Positions 9,371 to 17,067 of a DNA stretch of 64,000 bases are shown one piece after another. Positions within the stretch are counted from its first letter, which is position 1; every line of letters begins with the position of its first letter. Made by a program: the position numbers and the translations under genes. Under the pieces are notes generated by a model. That model was not told the origin of the DNA. It did not search any database and saw nothing but the letters and a program-made list of their open reading frames with translations. Source of the DNA: Candidatus Poribacteria bacterium (GTDB taxonomy: Bacteria; Poribacteria; WGA-4E; WGA-3G); assembly GCA_022821965.1 (NCBI GenBank), contig JAJECN010000040.1, positions 1 to 64,000 of the forward strand, read 5' to 3'.

Positions 9371-9389
9371 ACGAATTTATTTGTCATCT
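9371..9389 (+). repeat. 19-bp direct repeat, copy 1
   Basis: ACGAATTTATTTGTCATCT occurs here and, exactly, at 11483-11501, so the two copies flank the PLP decarboxylase gene at a distance of about 2.1 kb. Confidence 0.85.
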
Positions 9390-9524
9390 GTTTATACTAA
9401 AGTTTGGACAATTTGTGTTGCCTGCAAGTTGCGTTTTCACAGACACTCAACTTCGAGAAAAAGAGACCAAAGGCACTAAAAACGCAGCCCCACCGGGGTG
9501 GATAGTAAAATTTTTTGAAAACGG

Positions 9525-9558
9525 TTGAAGGCAAGCTTCGGATATGCTATTATATCCG
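9525..9558 (+). promoter_or_regulatory. candidate promoter with operator-like palindrome
   Basis: TTGAAG (9525-9530), 17 bases, TATTAT (9548-9553). The perfect inverted repeat CGGATAT / ATATCCG (9539-9545, 9552-9558) covers the -10 box, as an operator would. It precedes the PLP decarboxylase gene. A second TATAAT (9594-9599) lacks a good -35. Confidence 0.35.
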
Positions 9559-9761
9559 TTAGACAGGGAAGTTAACTCCCAATATAACGCTATTATAATA
9601 GACTCCGTAATTACCTATGCACCAACACAGTGGCGAGAATACTAGAAAAAACACCCTATCAAAAACACCTTCGCCAGCGGCGGTTGGGTGCCTGTTCCTT
9701 GACGAACTGTAAATATATTCTCGTATTTTACCATAAATTCGGTGATGGAGATCCAAAAAAC

Positions 9762-11396
9762 GTGAACTACCGCGATATTTTAGAAAACATCCGCCTCGCC
9801 TTTCCACAACCCGTATCTGATCCGATTCATGATTCCTATTTCGTGCATTCAATTATGCGCGCCTTAGACCAAGTTGACACCCTCAAAACACATCTACCAA
9901 TGCTCGGTACCATCGTCCCCGCTGATTTTGAAGGGGCGCGGCAGACAACATTACCGGCTACCATGTCCTCAGTTGAGGATGTCACCGCAGCCCTCGTCGG
10001 CTACCTCCGAGGGATGACCATTTTCGGACATCCTCGGAGCCAACAGAACGTCATACCGCCACCGACAATTCCAAGCGTGATTGGTGTACTCGTCGCTTCA
10101 CTCTACAACCCGAATATTACATGGGATGAATTTAGCCGCCTCGTCGCATTGGCTGAAGTTGAGGTCGTCGGGATCACCTCAAAAATGGTTGGATATGACC
10201 CAGGAGCATCAAGTGGGGTGTTTACCTTTGGTGGCACCGGAACAACGCTCTACGGTGTGAAAATCGGTTTGGAGAAGGCGTGCCCAGGGACTGCCCAAAA
10301 CGGTACCTCTGAGGATGCGATTGTGTTCGTGTCAGATACAGGGCATTATTGTGCCACGAATATCGTCGGTTGGCTCGGCATCGGAACGAACAATCTGGTG
10401 ACAATTCCGACAACACCCGAAAATGAAATGGATCTCACCCATCTTGAACAAGCAACTCGGCAGGCACTTGCGAATGGGAAAAAGATTGCTGCCATCATCG
10501 CAACGTTGGGTACCACGGATGCGTTCGGATTGGACGATTTAGAGCATATTGCGGCGTTGCGGGATACACTCGTCGATGAATTCCAACTCGACTACCGTCC
10601 GCACATTCACGCGGACGCAGTAATCGGATGGGCATGGTCGGTATTTAACGACTACAATTTTGAGGAGAATGCCTTAGGGTTCCGTCCACGCACTATCCGA
10701 GCATTAGCAGGGGCGTGCCGGCGCATACGGCACCTATCCCTCGCAGACTCTATCGGTATTGACTTCCACAAAACCGGTTTCGCACCTTATATCTCCAGTC
10801 TCGTTCTCGTCAAGAATCAGGCAGACTTGGATTTGGTGAAACGGCATCCTGAACAGATGCCTTACCTTTATCACTTTGGAGACTACCGCCCTGGCATGTT
10901 CACGCTTGAAACCTCAAGATCGGGGACAGGTCCCCTCGCTGCGCTTGCGAATCTCAAGTTATTTGGTGAACAAGGCTTGTGCGTTATCCTTGGCCACATC
11001 GTTGAAATGACACAACTCCTGCGGGAACACCTGGAGGGGCACGCGGGGACCACTGTGTTGAATCGGGATAATTTTGGAACCGTCACCCTTTTTCGCGCCT
11101 ACCCGCCCGGCGTGGATACCTTTTCAATTAAACAAGAAGAATTCGAGGACGCTGCTTATCGCGAGAGTTTGATTGCGCACAACACCTACAATCGAGACAT
11201 TTATCAATACGTACACTCTGAAGCGATGGAAGGGAGAGGCGTGGTTATTTCAATAACCGACTGCTATCGGCACACTACTTATGGCGAGCCGATTGTTGCA
11301 TTAAAATCGTATATCCTCTCTCCGTTTGTGGATGAAGCCGATGTTAAAACTGTTGTGGATAAGGTGCTGGAAGCCAGGGAAAAGTTACGTGAGTAG
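9762..11396 (+). CDS. group II PLP-dependent decarboxylase
   Basis: A 544-aa fold-type-I PLP enzyme of the glutamate/aromatic amino acid/diaminobutyrate decarboxylase family. The cofactor lysine is in SIGIDFHKTGFAPY (Lys337); IHADAVIGWAW supplies the pyridine-binding Asp; the His of SDTGHYC stacks on the ring. An open frame continues upstream to GTG 9630, but the extra 44 residues are Cys/Lys/Tyr-rich and not protein-like. GTG at 9762 has GGAG (9747-9750) upstream and starts NYRDILENIRLAFP, so it is preferred. The product would be an amine from an unidentified amino acid. The gene lies alone between two copies of a 19-bp repeat. Confidence 0.8.
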   Translation: MNYRDILENIRLAFPQPVSDPIHDSYFVHSIMRALDQVDTLKTHLPMLGTIVPADFEGARQTTLPATMSSVEDVTAALVGYLRGMTIFGHPRSQQNVIPPPTIPSVIGVLVASLYNPNITWDEFSRLVALAEVEVVGITSKMVGYDPGASSGVFTFGGTGTTLYGVKIGLEKACPGTAQNGTSEDAIVFVSDTGHYCATNIVGWLGIGTNNLVTIPTTPENEMDLTHLEQATRQALANGKKIAAIIATLGTTDAFGLDDLEHIAALRDTLVDEFQLDYRPHIHADAVIGWAWSVFNDYNFEENALGFRPRTIRALAGACRRIRHLSLADSIGIDFHKTGFAPYISSLVLVKNQADLDLVKRHPEQMPYLYHFGDYRPGMFTLETSRSGTGPLAALANLKLFGEQGLCVILGHIVEMTQLLREHLEGHAGTTVLNRDNFGTVTLFRAYPPGVDTFSIKQEEFEDAAYRESLIAHNTYNRDIYQYVHSEAMEGRGVVISITDCYRHTTYGEPIVALKSYILSPFVDEADVKTVVDKVLEAREKLRE

Positions 11397-11416
11397 GGCT
11401 TTTGTCCCAAGGGACC

Positions 11417-11547
11417 CTTGTAGCACAAACTTTTAGTTTGTGTCAGTGAACGGTTCTGCTCTGAGCAGTTATTTTCCTTGACACGAATTTATTTGTCATC
11501 TAATTTATTGGTTAGTTTTCAGTTATCGGTTATCAGTTGTCAATTAA
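11417..11547. repeat. hairpin, 19-bp repeat copy 2 and CAGTTATCAG tract
   Basis: ACAAACT / AGTTTGT hairpin (about 11425-11441) follows the decarboxylase gene. The second exact copy of ACGAATTTATTTGTCATCT is at 11483-11501. TTTTCAGTTATCGGTTATCA (11516-11535) is a member of the dispersed CAGTTATCAG repeat family, followed by GTTGTCAATTAAG. Confidence 0.7.
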
Positions 11548-11582
11548 GAGTCGTAAAACTGGATGACGGAGGCTATACATAG

Positions 11583-12383
11583 ATGGGAATTCTAACGAAG
11601 GATCAGCGTAAACAGTGGAAGACAGCGGGTTACATCGTGTTGAGAGGGGTGCTCTCTCCTACAGAGGTGCAGGCATTGTTGGCGACGGTAGATGAAATGG
11701 ATGCGGAATTTCGGACAGGTGAGAATGTCACTGCCGACTCTGTTTTCGACAAGCGGAATGTGATGGAAGATAATGACATTTTCGTCAACCTGATGGATCA
11801 CCCGGTGACGTTTCCGATTGTGCGTGAGTTGATAGGAGACTTCATCCAATTGAGCATGTCCGAGGTTATCGTGCGTCCGCCGAACCCTAAAGATCAGGGT
11901 TATTTGCATACGGACGGCGGGCAGGCAATGCGAACCATCAGGGTCAGTCGATCAAGTTCACCCCTGCAAGTCAAAATCCATTATTTCTTGACGGATCTTG
12001 AGCGTCCAGACAGTGGGAACTTCACTGTCGTGCCGGGAAGCCATAACCGTACTTTTCCAGAAACGGGAGTCAAGGACGGTCCCTATATTCCTGAAGCCGT
12101 CCAGTTGTGCGTGAAAGCAGGGGATGCCGCTGTCTTTCCACACGCCTTATGGCACGGTGTTGTCGCAAACCGATCAGAACAGCCTCGAAAGACCTTAATC
12201 TATTGCTATAGCCATCAGTGCTTCCGTCCCTTTGACTACGAAAAGGCAACACCAGAACTTATGGAGCGTTGCACACCGCGCCAACGTCGGTTAATTGGAG
12301 ACATCGGTGATTGGAAACCGGGCTCCTACTTCTATTCTCCAGGTGATCAGGAAAAAATAATCGACGGGTTGGAGGAAGATTAA
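11583..12383 (+). CDS. phytanoyl-CoA dioxygenase family protein
   Basis: A 266-aa single-domain Fe(II)/2-oxoglutarate dioxygenase. Iron ligands: His109 and Asp111 in GYLHTDGG, and His191 in LWHGVVANRS. Arg202 (PRKTLIYCY) is the expected 2-oxoglutarate ligand. The full family length is present. GGAGG lies about 10 bases before the ATG. It is followed, on the opposite strand, by a Rieske protein gene and two amidohydrolase genes. Members hydroxylate diverse small molecules; the substrate is not evident. Confidence 0.9.
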   Translation: MGILTKDQRKQWKTAGYIVLRGVLSPTEVQALLATVDEMDAEFRTGENVTADSVFDKRNVMEDNDIFVNLMDHPVTFPIVRELIGDFIQLSMSEVIVRPPNPKDQGYLHTDGGQAMRTIRVSRSSSPLQVKIHYFLTDLERPDSGNFTVVPGSHNRTFPETGVKDGPYIPEAVQLCVKAGDAAVFPHALWHGVVANRSEQPRKTLIYCYSHQCFRPFDYEKATPELMERCTPRQRRLIGDIGDWKPGSYFYSPGDQEKIIDGLEED

Positions 12384-12440
12384 TTAGCCATCAGCGGTTA
12401 GTGGTCAGTGGAGTCGGGATTCGGAGATCCCTCCTACAGA
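12384..12440. repeat. composite intergenic repeat
   Basis: TTAGCCATCAGCGGTTAGTG is followed by GGGAT..ATCCC (12416-12431) and CTCCTACAGAAG. The same order (CAGTCAGCGG, hairpin with CGGA loop, CCTACAGAA) recurs at about 9303-9334. No T-run is present. Confidence 0.55.
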
Positions 12441-12451
12441 AGAACTACGCT

Positions 12452-12889
12452 CTAATCAATTTCAATGACGATGTATTGTTGTTCAACGGTGACCGGAAAC
12501 GTATCCGCGATGTATGGTCCTTTTTCACGTTCAGAACTGGAAACCTCAATGTCCTCGCCACTTTCAACTTGGACTTCGTATTTTCTAACACGCCGTTGTG
12601 CAGGATTCCACCACGATTGTCCAGTTTTAATATCAAATTCCCAACTGTGCCACGGGCACCGGAGAATCTCACCTTTACGAGTATAGTGATAGTTGCCCGG
12701 AGCAGAGGACTCTAAAAAACCGGTGACCAGACCTTTGCACAAAGGTCCGCCTTGGTGTGGGCAACTGTTACGGATGGCGAAAAATTCGCCATCTATATTA
12801 AAGATGCCGATAGAACGTCCGCCGATGTCAACGATTTTGCTTTCACCGGCGGGAATTTCATCTGGAGTTGCTACTACGTATTTAGGCAT
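12452..12889 (-). CDS. Rieske [2Fe-2S] protein
   Basis: A 145-aa single Rieske domain: Cys43 and His45 (SCPHQGG), Cys78 and His81 (RCPWHSWEF). The two boxes are 35 residues apart, longer than the usual 15-20, because of an insertion with SSAPGNYHYTRKG. It has no signal peptide or membrane anchor, so it is a soluble ferredoxin-type electron carrier or a subunit of an oxygenase. The ATG lacks a good ribosome site. The next gene on this strand, upstream in transcription order, is over 25 kb away from any oxygenase alpha subunit; its partner is unknown. Confidence 0.9.
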   Translation of the reverse strand: MPKYVVATPDEIPAGESKIVDIGGRSIGIFNIDGEFFAIRNSCPHQGGPLCKGLVTGFLESSAPGNYHYTRKGEILRCPWHSWEFDIKTGQSWWNPAQRRVRKYEVQVESGEDIEVSSSEREKGPYIADTFPVTVEQQYIVIEID

Positions 12890-12892
12890 TTA

Positions 12893-13008
12893 GGTATTAG
12901 TTGTCGGTTGTCGGTTTCCGTCAGTTAAGAGCATCTTATGACGGGAAAAATGTTGTTCCCTACCAGACGCTCTACTGATAGAAACCGGCGGATGACGGCT
13001 GATGGCTG
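12893..13008. repeat. CAGTTATCAG-family repeats
   Basis: TTAGGTATTAGTTGTCGGTT (12889-12908) with GTCGG and TCAGTTAAG following, and a second tract GGATGACGGCTGATGGCTGA (12988-13007) beside the amidohydrolase stop. Both are variants of the dispersed family; nothing else was seen in the gap. Confidence 0.5.
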
Positions 13009-13009
13009 A

Positions 13010-14086
13010 CTACAGTTTTTCAAACGCGTAAAGTTCGCGGGCGTTCTCCGATAAGATTTTGCGACGCAGTTCCGGTTTCAGGAAACTGGGCAGCGCACGG
13101 TCGGGAGCATCGAAATCCCAATGCGGATAATCTGTGGCAAACATGAGTTTGTCGTTCATATCCATCTGCTCAAGCATCTGCTCGAAATACTCACGTTTCG
13201 GTGGCTCCTCCATGGGTTGCGTGCTGAGCCAGAAATGATCGCGGATGTATTCTGAAGGTTTCCGTTTAAGGTCAGGCACTTCCACACGTAACTTCTCCCA
13301 TGTCGCATCGAGTCGCCAAATGAGCGGTGGGAGCCATGCGAATCCACCTTCAATAAGGACGACCTTGAGGTTCGGGAAACGCTCAAATACGCCTTCAATG
13401 ACGTAACTGATGACTTGGGTATGGAAGGCTTGCGGCATACCACCATGGTCTTCAATGTAATAAGAGGGCCATCCGGCACCTGTAATCTGACCCTGGTTGC
13501 CCCCGAAGTGGATACCGATGGGTAGGTCATACTCAGCGGCTGCCTCGTACATTTTCCAGTATTTTTGGTTTCCAAGCGGATCTCTCGTCCGCGCGAGCAG
13601 CAAGATTTGAACAAACGCAGGATTTGGACCGCAGCGATGGATCTCCTCAGCAGCGAGATCTCCGTTCTCATAAGGAACAACGATAGATGCTCGAAGGCGC
13701 GGATCAGGTTCAACCCAGTCGGCGACCTGCCAATCGTTGACCGCGCGTGCAAGTGCGGCACCAAATTCAATATTTAATTGCTCACCCACAGGCATGAGTG
13801 GGTTAAGCACACCGTACTCAATGTCAAATGCATCGAGCAGTTGTTCCTGCATGAATTCTAAATCTGCACCGGGTGAGAGTCCCGAGGGGGGCCATGCGTC
13901 CCGCCGTGCGGCATTCATGAGCGCACGCGGATAGTAGCCACCTATACGACCCCGAAGACCGAAAGTTTTGTAGTGCTCTTGCCACCGTTCAGATAGATAG
14001 GGCGACAAACCTCCGGGCGGAATAGAGTTGTGAATATCGCAATCAATCACCTTGAACTTGGAACGTTTTGTCATTGTATCTTCCAT
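13010..14086 (-). CDS. amidohydrolase family protein (ACMSD-like)
   Basis: A 358-aa amidohydrolase_2-type protein. The metal-binding motif DxH is in VIDCDIHN near the N-terminus; a His in GIHFGGN (about residue 190) and the Asp of MFATDYPHWDF (about residue 320) complete the usual set. The open frame runs 29 codons further upstream, but ATG 14086 has GGAG 9 bases before it and is preferred. It is a close paralogue of the gene immediately upstream (37-base gap), with which it must be cotranscribed. ACMSD relatives decarboxylate or hydrolyse aromatic ring-cleavage products; the substrate is unknown. Confidence 0.85.
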   Translation of the reverse strand: MEDTMTKRSKFKVIDCDIHNSIPPGGLSPYLSERWQEHYKTFGLRGRIGGYYPRALMNAARRDAWPPSGLSPGADLEFMQEQLLDAFDIEYGVLNPLMPVGEQLNIEFGAALARAVNDWQVADWVEPDPRLRASIVVPYENGDLAAEEIHRCGPNPAFVQILLLARTRDPLGNQKYWKMYEAAAEYDLPIGIHFGGNQGQITGAGWPSYYIEDHGGMPQAFHTQVISYVIEGVFERFPNLKVVLIEGGFAWLPPLIWRLDATWEKLRVEVPDLKRKPSEYIRDHFWLSTQPMEEPPKREYFEQMLEQMDMNDKLMFATDYPHWDFDAPDRALPSFLKPELRRKILSENARELYAFEKL

Positions 14087-14123
14087 CGTGTTTATCTCCA
14101 AGAAACTTGAAATGTAAAACGAC

Positions 14124-15194
14124 CTAAAGTTGATAAAATGCACTTGCGTTCTCGTGCAAAATCTTACGAGCAAGTGATCCCGGTAATTCTTCAGGGAATG
14201 CTTCTTTCGATGTGTTGAACTGCCAGTGTGGATAATCCGTTGAAAACATCAGCATCTCATCTGATTCCAATTGTCCAATGATTTGAAGGAGCTGCTCTGG
14301 TGTCGGTGGTGAATCGATAGGTTGTAAAGTAAATCGGATGTGTTTCCGCATGTACTCAGAGGGCGGACGTTTCAGCCACGGTGTGTTGTTTCGGAGTCCG
14401 CGCCACTCTTTATCAATCCGCCACATAACAGCCGGGAGCCATGTAAAACCACTTTCAATCAGAACAACGCGAAGGTCCGGGAACTGGTTGAAAACGCCTT
14501 CCGCAACGAGACTAATTACCTGTGCTTGGAAGACCTGCGTCATCCCACTGTATTCCTCTAAGAATGTGGAGGGCCAGCCTGTTGCTGAAGGTTGACTGCC
14601 GGGTGCACCACCGTACTGAATACCAATAGCAAGATTATGTCGGACTGCTGCTTCGTAAATCGGATAATAGATACGATTGCCGTACGGGGTACGCGAACGG
14701 ACAGGCATGACCACTTGGACAAACCCTGGATGTTCACCAACTCGCTCAATCTCTTTTGCAGCGAGATCTGGAATTTGGCTTGGAATCACAAGAGAGGCGC
14801 GGAGTCTCGGTTCCTGATCCAACCAATGTTCTATCTGCCAATCGTTTACTGCCTTTGCAATAGCCGCAGCGAGATCCGGATTATGAATACTTTGCACGCG
14901 ATAGGCACAATTGAGGATTCCGTATTCGAGATTCCAACCCTTAAGCAAGTGTTCACGTACATGTTCAAGATTAATCTCCGATGGGTACGGTGCATCGGGA
15001 TGAGATGTTATCGGTGCCTCGCGTGGATAATCGTTTGCATCGGGACCCCTAAAACCAGAAGTACTACAATAGTCGGTCCAGAAATCAGACATGTAAGGGA
15101 AAAGCACCTGTAAGTTTGGGACTTCGTTATGGATGTCGCAGTCGATCGCCCTGACACCTGCCTGCACAAAATGTGGGGCATCCCTACTTTCCAT
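14124..15194 (-). CDS. amidohydrolase family protein (ACMSD-like), paralogue
   Basis: A 356-aa protein with the same motif order as its neighbour: AIDCDIHN near residue 20, GIQYGGAPGS (about residue 195; Gln where the paralogue has His), and MFSTDYPHWQF (about residue 330). The change of the His in the middle box may alter metal binding or substrate and is worth noting. AAGGAGAG precedes the ATG. Two diverged copies in tandem suggest either two steps of one pathway or a hetero-oligomer. Confidence 0.85.
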   Translation of the reverse strand: MESRDAPHFVQAGVRAIDCDIHNEVPNLQVLFPYMSDFWTDYCSTSGFRGPDANDYPREAPITSHPDAPYPSEINLEHVREHLLKGWNLEYGILNCAYRVQSIHNPDLAAAIAKAVNDWQIEHWLDQEPRLRASLVIPSQIPDLAAKEIERVGEHPGFVQVVMPVRSRTPYGNRIYYPIYEAAVRHNLAIGIQYGGAPGSQPSATGWPSTFLEEYSGMTQVFQAQVISLVAEGVFNQFPDLRVVLIESGFTWLPAVMWRIDKEWRGLRNNTPWLKRPPSEYMRKHIRFTLQPIDSPPTPEQLLQIIGQLESDEMLMFSTDYPHWQFNTSKEAFPEELPGSLARKILHENASAFYQL

Positions 15195-15220
15195 CTATCT
15201 CTCCTTGGTCTCAGAAACGA

Positions 15221-15293
15221 TGGGGCGTACTGGATTTGAACCAGTGACTTCTACCGTGTGAAGGTAGCGCTCGTACCCCTGAGCTAACGCCCC
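15221..15293 (-). tRNA. tRNA-Val (CAC)
   Basis: 73 nt with a full cloverleaf: acceptor GGGGCGT / ACGCCCC, anticodon stem CTACC / GGTAG with loop TTCACAC, and T-arm CTGGTTCAAATCCAG. The anticodon CAC reads GUG. The 3' CCA is not encoded. It is cotranscribed with the next tRNA, 11 bases away. Confidence 0.92.
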
Positions 15294-15304
15294 ACGTAAA
15301 AATA

Positions 15305-15377
15305 TGGGCCCACTAGGACTCGAACCTAGGACCAGCCGGTTATGAGCCGGCGGCTCTGACCACTGAGCTATGGGCCC
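15305..15377 (-). tRNA. tRNA with CAU anticodon (elongator Met or Ile2)
   Basis: 73 nt: acceptor GGGCCCA / TGGGCCC, anticodon stem GCCGG / CCGGC with loop CTCATAA, T-arm CTAGGTTCGAGTCCTAG. It is not an initiator, since position 1 pairs with 72 and the GGG/CCC anticodon-stem signature is absent. CAU could be Met, or Ile2 if the C is lysidinylated by TilS; the sequence alone leaves this open. CCA is not encoded. Confidence 0.9.
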
Positions 15378-15401
15378 TTAAATGAATAACTTCGGTAAGA
15401 A

Positions 15402-15430
15402 ATTATACTATATTCCGAATTAAAAATCAA
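15402..15430 (-). promoter_or_regulatory. promoter of the tRNA pair
   Basis: On the minus strand, TTGATT (15430-15425), 17 bases, TATAAT (15407-15402). The predicted start would be about 15 bases before the first tRNA. Confidence 0.65.
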
Positions 15431-15526
15431 ATTTTAAGTTTTTCTATAAACCTATAAGATCCTTTATCTAAGTGTGGTTTCTCCGATTCTATGGATATGT
15501 CGCCTCCACGGGGCTGTTGGTGTTCA

Positions 15527-17065
15527 TTAGTTAACAAAATCACGGAGTTTCCGACTTCGCCTCGGATGTCGTAACTTACGGAGCGCCTTTGCTTCAATCT
15601 GTCGGATTCGTTCACGTGTCACATCAAAGATATTTCCAACCTCTTCAAGCGTCCTCGGATAACCATCATCAATTCCGAAACGGAGGGAAATCACTTTCCG
15701 TTCGCGCTCATTTAAATCGGAGAGGACTTCTTGAATCTGCTCCTTGAGAATATTCAACTCCGCTTCTTGGACAGGAGAGGGAGAGTCAATATCCATAATG
15801 AAGGCACCGAGAGGATTATCGTCTTCTTCACCGATCGGAGTATCTAAGGAAGCAGTCTCCGGCGCGACAGCTAAAGCCTCATTGACTTTGCTGGTAGAAA
15901 TCTTGAGATCCGCGGCGATCTGCTCGGCTGTTGGTTCACTCCCTAACTCCTGCAAGAGGGAACGCTGAACACGCCGAATCTTATTAATGCGCTCGTGCAT
16001 GTGGACAGGGATGCGAATTGTACGTCCTTGATCGGCGATGGCGCGTGTGATACCCTGTCGAATCCACCACGTCGCGTAAGTGCTAAACTTATACCCGCGC
16101 TGATAATCGAATTTGTCCACTGCCCGCATCAAACCGATGTTCCCTTCCTGAATTAAGTCAAGGAATTCAAGTCCCGATGCACGGTGCCTATGTCTCTTCG
16201 CAATACTGACGACAAGTCGGAGATTCGCCTCAACAATTGCCATCTTTGCGTCCTGTGCCTCGGATTCGCCTTTATCAATCTGCTGTGTAAGCGACCTGAG
16301 GTGCTCACGCGGAATACCGATCTCGATTATATGCTGCCGGATATTGCGCTGTAGTCGGATGATCTCTATATAGGCATTCTTCATCTCATCCGTTTCAAAC
16401 TTCCGTTCGGTTCCATTACTTTCATTGAGCCACTCATCAGGGATATTATGTGTCTGCTGAAGGTGGAGGATCTCATTTTCCCAAGTGCTAATCTGATATT
16501 CCGCTTGTTTGACGAGGTCAGAAATTTTGCTAATCTCCTCCCTATCAATCTTCAGTTCCTCAAGCGTCTTAATGAGATTGGTACGCGTCTTCGATTTCTT
16601 CAAAGATTGCGTTCCATTCCCATCAAAATCAGGTGGATCAGAGGTAAGACGTTCCATCTCCAATGCCTCCAGTACACCTAACGCCTTCTTAACCTGTTCA
16701 CGTAACTTCCGCTCCTTGTTCTGGGTCGATGTACTGGAAACGGGCATATCAATAATATCAGAGGCACGTTTTTTCGCCGTGACAATCTTATAGAGCAGCT
16801 TCCGAATTTCGGTAATAGCCAGTGCTGTGCCGAAAGTCGCTTCATGCGCGGCACGATGCCCTGCCTCAATCCGTTTGGCAAGTTCAACCTCCCGCTTCTT
16901 GTCAAGCAGCTGAAATTTCCCCATCTCGCGCATATACACCTTCACCGAATCATCGGTGTAACTGGTACCAGCTGCAGCTATTTCCGAAATTTCATCGTCG
17001 TATCCGAGGTCATCGTTTCCTTCGGTATCCAGAAAATCAAGAGCCGGATAGTCTTTAAAATTCAT
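15527..17065 (-). CDS. rpoD: RNA polymerase primary sigma factor RpoD
   Basis: A 512-aa sigma-70. Region 1.2 ([16 protein letters not shown]) is near residue 40, followed by a non-conserved insert. Regions 2.1-2.4 include [19 protein letters not shown] and [14 protein letters not shown], and region 4.2 ends in [20 protein letters not shown]. An ATG at 17065 has AGGAGG (17080-17075) 9 bases upstream; the in-frame TTG at 17071 is too close. The start lies two bases after the dnaG stop, so the two form a tight dnaG-rpoD unit. Length is shorter than the 613 aa of E. coli. Confidence 0.97.
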   Translation of the reverse strand: MNFKDYPALDFLDTEGNDDLGYDDEISEIAAAGTSYTDDSVKVYMREMGKFQLLDKKREVELAKRIEAGHRAAHEATFGTALAITEIRKLLYKIVTAKKRASDIIDMPVSSTSTQNKERKLREQVKKALGVLEALEMERLTSDPPDFDGNGTQSLKKSKTRTNLIKTLEELKIDREEISKISDLVKQAEYQISTWENEILHLQQTHNIPDEWLNESNGTERKFETDEMKNAYIEIIRLQRNIRQHIIEIGIPREHLRSLTQQIDKGESEAQDAKMAIVEANLRLVVSIAKRHRHRASGLEFLDLIQEGNIGLMRAVDKFDYQRGYKFSTYATWWIRQGITRAIADQGRTIRIPVHMHERINKIRRVQRSLLQELGSEPTAEQIAADLKISTSKVNEALAVAPETASLDTPIGEEDDNPLGAFIMDIDSPSPVQEAELNILKEQIQEVLSDLNERERKVISLRFGIDDGYPRTLEEVGNIFDVTRERIRQIEAKALRKLRHPRRSRKLRDFVN

Positions 17066-17067
17066 TG

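Larger units (their letters stand above)
9249..9761. other. intergenic region with several repeat elements
   Basis: About 510 bases between the divergent dioxygenase-HEAT gene and the PLP decarboxylase. It holds a CAGTCAGCGG tract with hairpin GGAAT..ATTCC and CTACAG end (about 9303-9334), one copy of a 19-bp repeat (9371-9389), a composite element from TATACTAAAGTTTGGACA (9393-9410) to GCAGCCCCACCGGGGTGG (9484-9501), and a promoter overlapped by a palindrome (9525-9558). No gene of its own was recognised; the open frame upstream of 9762 is not convincing. Confidence 0.6.

Noticed and set aside
9630-9761. N-terminal 44 residues of the PLP decarboxylase open frame
   Set aside because: Residues are not protein-like and the ribosome site suits GTG 9762.
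15305-15377. Initiator tRNA-Met reading of the CAU tRNA
   Set aside because: Position 1 pairs with 72 and the three G-C pairs of the initiator anticodon stem are missing.
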